Assembly (NCBI GenBank): GCA_020444165.1
Contig: JAHLLK010000111.1
Span: 1 to 13,374, forward strand
Reading direction: 5' to 3'
Origin: Deltaproteobacteria bacterium
GTDB taxonomy: Bacteria; Desulfobacterota; Desulfarculia; Desulfarculales; Desulfarculaceae
Length of the DNA stretch: 13,374 bases
The notes beneath the pieces were generated by a model. That model was not told where the DNA came from. It was given only the letters and a program-made list of their open reading frames with translations, and searched no databases. This document shows, one piece after another, positions 6,710 through 13,374 of the stretch. Position numbers and translations under genes: made by a program. Positions within the stretch are counted from its first letter, which is position 1; the number at the start of each line of letters is the position of its first letter.

Positions 6710-6870
6710 CTGGCAGGCTGTTGAAAAACAGCCTGCCAGGGGCGCCATGGATGGCGCGCCAAATTGTGCGGCCTTGAAAAGGCAAGCAATTTGACTATCT
6801 TGGCAAAACGACGCTTTTGCCAAGATGGGTTGAAAAAGGCCATGGATGGACTTTTTCAACACTCTGCTAG
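6710..6870. repeat. MITE/REP-like palindromic element in the mlaF-mlaD gap
   Basis: The ends are imperfect 19-base terminal inverted repeats, 6710-6728 against the complement of 6852-6870, matching at 16 of 19 positions and perfect over TGTTGAAAAA. Inside lies a chain of hairpins: a perfect 17-bp stem with GAAA loop (6706-6722/6727-6743), GCGCCAT/ATGGCGC (6742-6748/6751-6757), AAATTG and GCCTT stems (6761-6792), a 12-bp stem (6797-6808/6815-6826) and a 10-bp stem (6829-6838/6851-6860). An 11-base direct repeat GCCATGGATGG occurs at 6744-6754 and 6839-6849. AT content is higher than in the flanking genes. There is no transposase and no clear target duplication. Only one copy is in the window, so mobility is inferred. 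Confidence 0.6.
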
Positions 6871-6910
6871 TTACCGGGCCGGCGAACGAAAGTTTCGTCC
6901 GGCCCTCGTC

Positions 6911-6916
6911 AAAGGA
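6911..6916 (+). promoter_or_regulatory. Ribosome-binding site that fixes the mlaD start
   Basis: AAAGGA lies 10 bases before the ATG at 6927. The open frame extends back to an ATG at 6846, but that codon lies inside the palindromic element, has no ribosome-binding site and would place 27 polar residues before the membrane anchor. The start at 6927 is therefore preferred. A hairpin (GGCCGG 6877-6882 with CCGGCC 6899-6904) sits just upstream. Confidence 0.7.
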
Positions 6917-6926
6917 TCGATACGAC

Positions 6927-8429
6927 ATGGCGGGCATATCCACGGAAGCCAAGGTCGGGGTGTTCGTGCTGGCGGCGCTGGCCGTGCTGGCCTACTTTAC
7001 CCTGCGCCTGGGCAAGTTCGATTTCGCCAAGGAGGCGGGCTACCCGGTGTGGGCGGTGTTTGACCAAGCCGGCGGCCTGCAAAAGGACTCCCCGGTGGAG
7101 ATGGCCGGCATCCAGATCGGCAAGGTGACCGGGGTGGAGCTATATGAGGGCCGGGCCCGGGTGAACCTCCTCATCAACCCGGGGGTGAAGCTGACCCAGG
7201 ACGCCCGGGCCGCCATCCGCACCCGGGGCATTCTGGGCGACAAGTACCTGGCCCTCCAGCCGGGCCAGGAGGCGGCGCCGCCCCTGGCCCCGGGGGGCCG
7301 GCTCAGGCTGGCCGAGAACCCCACCGACCTGGACGCGGTCATGGCCCGCATCGGGGAGGTGGCTGACAACATCAAGGAGATCACCGACTCGCTCAAGGTC
7401 TCCATCGCCTCGCCGGAGAGCCAGGCCAACATCCACGAGTCCCTGGGCAATCTCAAGGAACTCACCGCCAGCCTCAAGACCGTGGTGGGGGACAACCAGC
7501 AGCGTCTGAACCAGATCGTGGTCAACCTGGAGGATTTCACCGGCACCCTGAAGGAGTTCTCCAGCGACAACCGCCAGGCCATTGACGACACCATTGTCAA
7601 TTTCCGCAACATCAGCAAGCAGATGCAGACCACCATGGTCTCCCTGAACCAGGTGCTGGGCAAGATCAACTCCGGGGATGGCACCCTGGGGGCTCTGCTG
7701 AACGAGCGGGGGACCGTGGACCAGCTCAACCAGGCCTTGACCAACCTGAACCAGGTGAGCGCCAAGATCAACCAGGGCCAGGGCAGCCTGGGCAAACTGG
7801 TGAACGACGACACCACGGTGACCAAGATCGACGAGGCCCTGACCAGCATCAACGACTTCCTGGCCCGGGGCGACGCCTGGAAGGTCTACATGGACTACCG
7901 GGGCGAGTATCTCTTCGAGCCCGGGGGACTCCGGAGCTACGTCAACCTGCGCTTCCAGCCCCGGGCGGACAAGTTCTACCTCCTGGGCGTGGTCAGCGAC
8001 CCGGTGGGGCTCCGGGAGGAGATGGTCACCACCACCACCACCAACGAGGACGGGGTGGTGAGCACCAAGACCGTGAAGCAGGTCAAGCGGGACAAGGACC
8101 AGATCCTGTTCAACGCCCAGTTCGGCAAGCGCATCTACGACGCCACCTTCCGGGCGGGCGTGTTCCAGTCCACCGGCGGGGTGGGCGTGGACTACCACCT
8201 TTTGGACGACCGCTTGACCCTGAGCCTGGAGGCTTTTGACTTCTCCAGCGACTACAACCCCCATTTGAAATTCGCGGCCGACTACCACTTCCTCAACTAC
8301 TTCACCATCACGGCCGGGTACGACGACTTTTTGGACGAGGAGGACGGCGCCACCTTCTTCCTGGGCGGCGGCTTCTCCTTTTACGACGACGACATCAAGT
8401 TCCTGTTGACCAAGGCCCCGGTGCCCTGA
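6927..8429 (+). CDS. mlaD: MlaD-like MCE protein with long helical region and C-terminal beta-barrel-like domain
   Basis: The 500-residue protein is much longer than E. coli MlaD (about 180). Residues 9-27 form an inner-membrane anchor, and 38-115 are one MCE domain with the PVEMAGIQIGKV stretch (56-67) and TRGILGDKYLAL (99-110). Residues about 135-312 are polar and helical, with two related units containing INSGDGTLGALLN (247-259) and INQGQGSLGKLVN (281-293). Residues about 317-495 are rich in short amphipathic strands with aromatic girdle-type residues and DxD turns (for example 318-330, 336-344, 350-357, 392-400, 404-414, 429-438, 445-453, 456-465, 476-486), as in an outer-membrane barrel. 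The last residues are APVP, not the usual aromatic end. It completes the E-F-D operon; no mlaC shuttle is nearby. Confidence 0.9.
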   Translation: MAGISTEAKVGVFVLAALAVLAYFTLRLGKFDFAKEAGYPVWAVFDQAGGLQKDSPVEMAGIQIGKVTGVELYEGRARVNLLINPGVKLTQDARAAIRTRGILGDKYLALQPGQEAAPPLAPGGRLRLAENPTDLDAVMARIGEVADNIKEITDSLKVSIASPESQANIHESLGNLKELTASLKTVVGDNQQRLNQIVVNLEDFTGTLKEFSSDNRQAIDDTIVNFRNISKQMQTTMVSLNQVLGKINSGDGTLGALLNERGTVDQLNQALTNLNQVSAKINQGQGSLGKLVNDDTTVTKIDEALTSINDFLARGDAWKVYMDYRGEYLFEPGGLRSYVNLRFQPRADKFYLLGVVSDPVGLREEMVTTTTTNEDGVVSTKTVKQVKRDKDQILFNAQFGKRIYDATFRAGVFQSTGGVGVDYHLLDDRLTLSLEAFDFSSDYNPHLKFAADYHFLNYFTITAGYDDFLDEEDGATFFLGGGFSFYDDDIKFLLTKAPVP

Positions 8430-8437
8430 GCCCGGCT

Positions 8438-8463
8438 CCCGCGTGACATTCCAGGTCAGCGGG
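8438..8463 (+). terminator. Hairpin after mlaD, possible weak terminator
   Basis: CCCGCGTGAC (8438-8447) pairs with GTCAGCGGG (8455-8463) with one bulged G. It lies 8 bases after the mlaD stop and ahead of the lipoprotein promoter. No T-tract follows, so it could be a pause or mRNA-end stem instead of an intrinsic terminator. Confidence 0.4.
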
Positions 8464-8483
8464 TGGGAAATGGCACGCGGCAC

Positions 8484-8511
8484 TTGACTTGCTTCGGTCA
8501 GAGGGCATAAT
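8484..8511 (+). promoter_or_regulatory. Sigma70-type promoter of the BamE-like lipoprotein gene
   Basis: TTGACT (8484-8489), a 16-base spacer and CATAAT (8506-8511) match the sigma70 consensus well. Transcription would start near 8518, about 40 bases before the chosen start codon. This implies that the lipoprotein gene is a separate unit from the mla operon. Confidence 0.7.
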
Positions 8512-8557
8512 GAGTGGAGTTTTTGGAAAAATTCTCGTTACCGGGGAGGTTTCGGAA

Positions 8558-9001
8558 ATGAAAAAAGCCGTTGGCGCCGGTCGCCTCTGCGCCCTCGTTG
8601 GCTTGGCTCTCGCCCTGGGATTGGCGGGCGCCTGCGTGCCCAAGGCCGAGTACGAAATGCCCAAACTGCAGGTGGGCATGAACTACCAGCAGGTGGAAAC
8701 CGAAATCGGCAAGCCCGAGAACATCAAGCTGGTGCATTTCAACGGCAACGACACCGACTACCTGGTTTGGGAGTACCTCATGGTGCCCACCACGCCGGTG
8801 TGCCCCAGCGAGGGCCTGGCCCGCAGCTTCGCCGCGGTGGCCACCCTGGGCGTCAGCGAGATTGGGGTGAGCCACCTCAAGGCCATGCCGCATTGGATCT
8901 ACTTCATGGACGGCAAGCTGGTGTACACTTCCCGGGGCCTGGACTGCGTGGACAACGACTGCAACGAGACCAAGGTCGACGTGGACGAGGTTAGTAAGTA
9001 G
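8558..9001 (+). CDS. Small lipoprotein with a BamE/SmpA-like domain
   Basis: The 147-residue protein has a lipoprotein signal: MKK, a hydrophobic stretch (10-24) and AGAC with Cys26 as the likely lipidated residue, so it should be anchored in a membrane facing the periplasm. LQVGMNYQQVETEIGKPENI (37-56), followed by a strand-rich LVWEYLMVP (69-77), resembles the BamE/SmpA-type fold (GMs..qV...lG.P). HWIYFMDGKLVYTSRG (112-127) gives two more strands. Cys82, Cys130 and Cys135 could form disulfides, and the tail is acidic. The ATG at 8558 is preferred because GGGGAGG (8543-8549) precedes it and because the signal peptide begins there. An upstream in-frame start at 8489 would overlap the promoter. 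A true Bam-complex role is not shown. Confidence 0.85.
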   Translation: MKKAVGAGRLCALVGLALALGLAGACVPKAEYEMPKLQVGMNYQQVETEIGKPENIKLVHFNGNDTDYLVWEYLMVPTTPVCPSEGLARSFAAVATLGVSEIGVSHLKAMPHWIYFMDGKLVYTSRGLDCVDNDCNETKVDVDEVSK

Positions 9002-9219
9002 ATAGAGGCTGATACCGCCCGACCGTCAGGTTGTGGCTCACGCCGGGGCCCGCTCGGTGGCCGGGCTGTGTGACTCCGGGGGGGGCGCTTGGTCCGGCGA
9101 GTCAGGCTGGTTCCGGGGCCGGAAGCCAGCGGAAGGCGCTATTCCCAGATGAGACACGGAAGGGTTGGGGGGTGAGTCGCCCCGCCTGACTTGGTCCCTC
9201 ATCTTAAATACCAAACACC

Positions 9220-9257
9220 AAGGCCCCACCGCGTAGCGGTGGGGCCTTTATGCTTTT
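9220..9257 (+). terminator. Intrinsic terminator of the lipoprotein transcription unit
   Basis: A perfect 13-bp stem (9220-9232 with 9236-9248) with a three-base GTA loop is followed by TTTATGCTTTT. It is the strongest classical terminator in the window and lies 218 bases after the lipoprotein stop. Confidence 0.85.
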
Positions 9258-9274
9258 CCTTAAAGGAGGGGGGT

Positions 9275-9324
9275 GCGGGGGGAACCCTTTCCTTTTGGAC
9301 TCAAATGGAAAGGGTTCCCCCCGC
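9275..9324 (-). terminator. Long hairpin after lon, probable operon terminator
   Basis: GCGGGGGGAACCCTTTCC (9275-9292) and its exact complement (9307-9324) form an 18-bp stem. One mismatch and three further pairs extend it around the loop GGACTC. It begins 19 bases after the lon stop. On the minus strand the stem is followed by a C-rich tract and then CTTT, not a clean U-run. Its G-run/AA/C-run/T-run layout resembles the hairpin after birA. Confidence 0.7.
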
Positions 9325-9343
9325 GAATCTTGACTTCTTCCGC

Positions 9344-11767
<2,424 letters not shown>

Positions 11768-11802
11768 GGCTGACGTTCCATTTCTGTATATCTGATGCCT
11801 TC

Positions 11803-12228
11803 TCAGGCCGGTTGCACTTCGATTTTGGTTTCCTGGGGCGCCTTTCGCCGGGGAAGCACCACATAGAGGAGTCCATCGGCCGAGTTGGCCCGGGCTTTAT
11901 CCGCCTCCACCGGTACGGATATGCGGAAGGAGCGCACAAAGGCGCCGGTTTCGATCTCCATCCGGTGATAGATGGCTCCGGGCTCCCGGCAGATGGGGGG
12001 CCGTTGGCCATAGATGCGCACCACGTCGCCGTCCACGATAACCTTGACCTGTTGGGCGCCCACGCCGGCCACTTCCGCCACGATGACCACCGCGTCGGCG
12101 GTCTCATAGATGTCCATGGCCGGGGTCCAACCTTCCGAGCCCTCGCTCCGCCCATAGCGGCTGAGCCGGTCGGCGAAACGGCTGAACTGGGCGCTGAATT
12201 CAAATTCTGGAATGTATTTTCGGCTCAT
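11803..12228 (-). CDS. Small heat-shock protein, Hsp20/alpha-crystallin family
   Basis: This 141-residue cytosolic chaperone should hold unfolding proteins in an ATP-independent oligomer. The alpha-crystallin domain covers about residues 34-128, with TPAMDIYETADAVVIVAEVAGV at its start, the YHRMEIETGAFVRSFRI segment (87-103) and NSADGLLYVVLP (115-126). IEV at 136-138 is a C-terminal I-x-I/V oligomerisation motif. The start at 12228 is set by AAGGAGA (12244-12238), 9 bases upstream; the frame stays open to 12300, but that extension has no ribosome-binding site and is not conserved-looking. First gene of the hsp20-lon unit, pairing a holdase with a protease as in a heat-shock operon. Confidence 0.93.
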   Translation of the reverse strand: MSRKYIPEFEFSAQFSRFADRLSRYGRSEGSEGWTPAMDIYETADAVVIVAEVAGVGAQQVKVIVDGDVVRIYGQRPPICREPGAIYHRMEIETGAFVRSFRISVPVEADKARANSADGLLYVVLPRRKAPQETKIEVQPA

Positions 12229-12355
12229 GACCCGTTGTCTCCTTGCCGAGTTGCTGGCTGATGTTGGGGGCCGCGGCCTCAGGGCCGGGCCACACCTCAT
12301 ACTAAATTAAAGCCTGAAAGCCGGTATGCAAGGCAAGCCGAACCGTGCGTAGCGC

Positions 12356-12411
12356 AAAAACAAAAGGGTGAGGCCGGCTCTCCCGCCCCAGCCGGGGACG
12401 GAGGCGCCGGC
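12356..12411 (-). promoter_or_regulatory. Terminator-like hairpin inside the hsp20-lon leader
   Basis: On the minus strand GCCGGC (12411-12406) pairs with GCCGGC (12378-12373). Inside are CTCC/GGAG (12403-12400 with 12383-12380) and CCCC/GGGG (12397-12394 with 12389-12386) around a GGCT loop. Eight bases after the stem comes TTTTGTTTTT (12365-12356). If transcription starts near 12446 as predicted, this sits in the 5' leader about 130 bases before the hsp20 start. It could attenuate or pause transcription, or simply insulate the two divergent units. Confidence 0.45.
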
Positions 12412-12452
12412 TTCGCTGCGGGGAGAGGAGGGAAAAAATAACTAGAAAAAGT

Positions 12453-12481
12453 ACTATTTGGCCAGAATAGCCCTTGGTCAA
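12453..12481 (-). promoter_or_regulatory. Promoter of the hsp20-lon operon
   Basis: On the minus strand TTGACC (12481-12476), a 17-base spacer and AATAGT (12458-12453) suit sigma70. CTTGACC with GCCAAATA downstream could also be read as a degenerate heat-shock (sigma32-type) promoter. The patch is distinctly AT-rich against its surroundings. The leader to hsp20 would be about 218 bases. Confidence 0.5.
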
Positions 12482-12517
12482 GCGCCGGACGGCTCCGGCC
12501 GGGATGGCCGGGGCCGC

Positions 12518-12560
12518 TTGGCGGGGAGTTGGCGGGGAGTTGGCGGGACAGCATCCCGCC
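12518..12560. repeat. Short tandem repeat with adjoining hairpin
   Basis: TTGGCGGGGAG occurs twice in tandem (12518-12528, 12529-12539), followed by a shortened third copy TTGGCGGGA (12540-12548). The end of the third copy forms a 7-bp stem, GGCGGGA (12542-12548) with TCCCGCC (12554-12560). It lies between the two divergent promoters. No function is evident. Confidence 0.6.
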
Positions 12561-12616
12561 CAAAAGGAGCACAGCCTCCGGGGTTCCGTTTTTTTGGGCC
12601 CCGGCCCGGCCCGGAC

Positions 12617-12644
12617 TTGACTTGTTCCTATCCGATCTTACTTT
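12617..12644 (+). promoter_or_regulatory. Candidate promoter of dnaK
   Basis: TTGACT (12617-12622), a 16-base spacer and TACTTT (12639-12644) form a moderate sigma70-type promoter, with a leader of about 115 bases before dnaK. CTTGACT also fits the -35 of a heat-shock sigma factor, but no good CCCCAT-type -10 follows. Confidence 0.5.
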
Positions 12645-12699
12645 CTGCCTATACCGCGGGCCATGCCCCGGTTATGAGATGGCATATCGTATCCCGTAA

Positions 12700-13374
<675 letters not shown>

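Larger units (their letters stand above)
9002..9343. other. Gene-free stretch between lipoprotein gene and lon: candidate structured RNA plus two terminators
   Basis: I see no protein gene in these 342 bases. Bases 9002-9219 are GC-rich with several complementary segments. AGTCAG (9100-9105) pairs with CTGACT (9186-9191), and GCTGG-TTCCGG pairs with CCGGAA-G-CCAGC (9106-9130). GGGG (9169-9172) pairs with CCCC (9180-9183), and AGATGAG (9147-9153) with CTCATCT (9198-9204); this last helix crosses the first. The stretch runs into the terminator at 9220-9257, so on the plus strand it would be the 3' part of the lipoprotein transcript or a processed RNA. I could not match it to a known RNA family. 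Confidence 0.45.

Noticed and set aside
6710..6870. A simple mlaF terminator
   Set aside because: The first 17-bp stem is strong but has no T-tract, and the following genes belong to the same transporter. The terminal inverted repeats and stacked hairpins fit a repeat element better.
6846..6926. A 27-residue N-terminal extension of the mlaD product
   Set aside because: The ATG at 6846 lies in the loop of a hairpin in the palindromic element and has no ribosome-binding site. The ATG at 6927 has one and places the membrane anchor at the usual distance.
8489..8557. An upstream start for the lipoprotein gene
   Set aside because: It would begin inside the promoter and put 23 residues in front of a classical MKK lipoprotein signal that has its own strong ribosome-binding site.
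9002..9219. Cobalamin riboswitch, 6S RNA, SRP RNA, tmRNA or RNase P RNA
   Set aside because: I compared remembered consensus boxes on both strands (for example the B12 box and the SRP GGAA tetraloop with its flanks). Only short chance matches were seen.

Overview
The window is 13.4 kb of very GC-rich, gene-dense bacterial DNA with strong G/C bias at third codon positions. The gene set suggests a Gram-negative anaerobe: a short, anaerobe-type ThiC, a ThiD-ThiN fusion in place of ThiE, an MCE/Mla lipid transporter and a BamE-like lipoprotein. I infer a member of the Desulfobacterota (former Deltaproteobacteria, Desulfarculus-like). This is an impression from protein style, not a database result.

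Region 1 (about 1-4830, minus strand) is one tightly packed operon: thiDN, thiC, a HAD-IIB phosphatase and birA. The gaps are 1 and 3 bases, then a one-base stop/start overlap. A sigma70-type promoter is followed by a clear TPP riboswitch, a likely attenuator hairpin and a strong Shine-Dalgarno. A 22-bp perfect hairpin lies just after birA. Thiamine diphosphate should therefore control the pyrimidine branch and coupling step of thiamine synthesis, and with them a phosphatase and the biotin protein ligase/repressor.

Region 2 (about 4960-8463, plus strand) is a divergent MCE (Mla-type) lipid-transport operon of permease, ATPase and MlaD-like protein. The MlaD-like protein is the most interesting gene here. 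It has an inner-membrane anchor, one MCE domain, a long helical region and a C-terminal segment that looks like an outer-membrane beta-barrel, so one chain could span the envelope. A 161-base palindrome-rich, MITE-like element sits between the ATPase gene and mlaD.

Region 3 (8484-9343) has a small BamE-like lipoprotein with its own promoter, then about 220 gene-free bases with interlocking complementary segments (candidate structured RNA or long 3' leader), then two strong terminators that close the converging transcription units.

Region 4 (9344-13374) is a proteostasis cluster: hsp20 and lon on the minus strand, and the first 203 codons of dnaK diverging on the plus strand and cut by the window edge. 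The 537-base hsp20-dnaK intergenic region carries both promoters, a terminator-like hairpin in the hsp20 leader, and leader sequence complementary to the hsp20 ribosome-binding site.

No tRNA, rRNA, CRISPR array or intact insertion sequence was seen.
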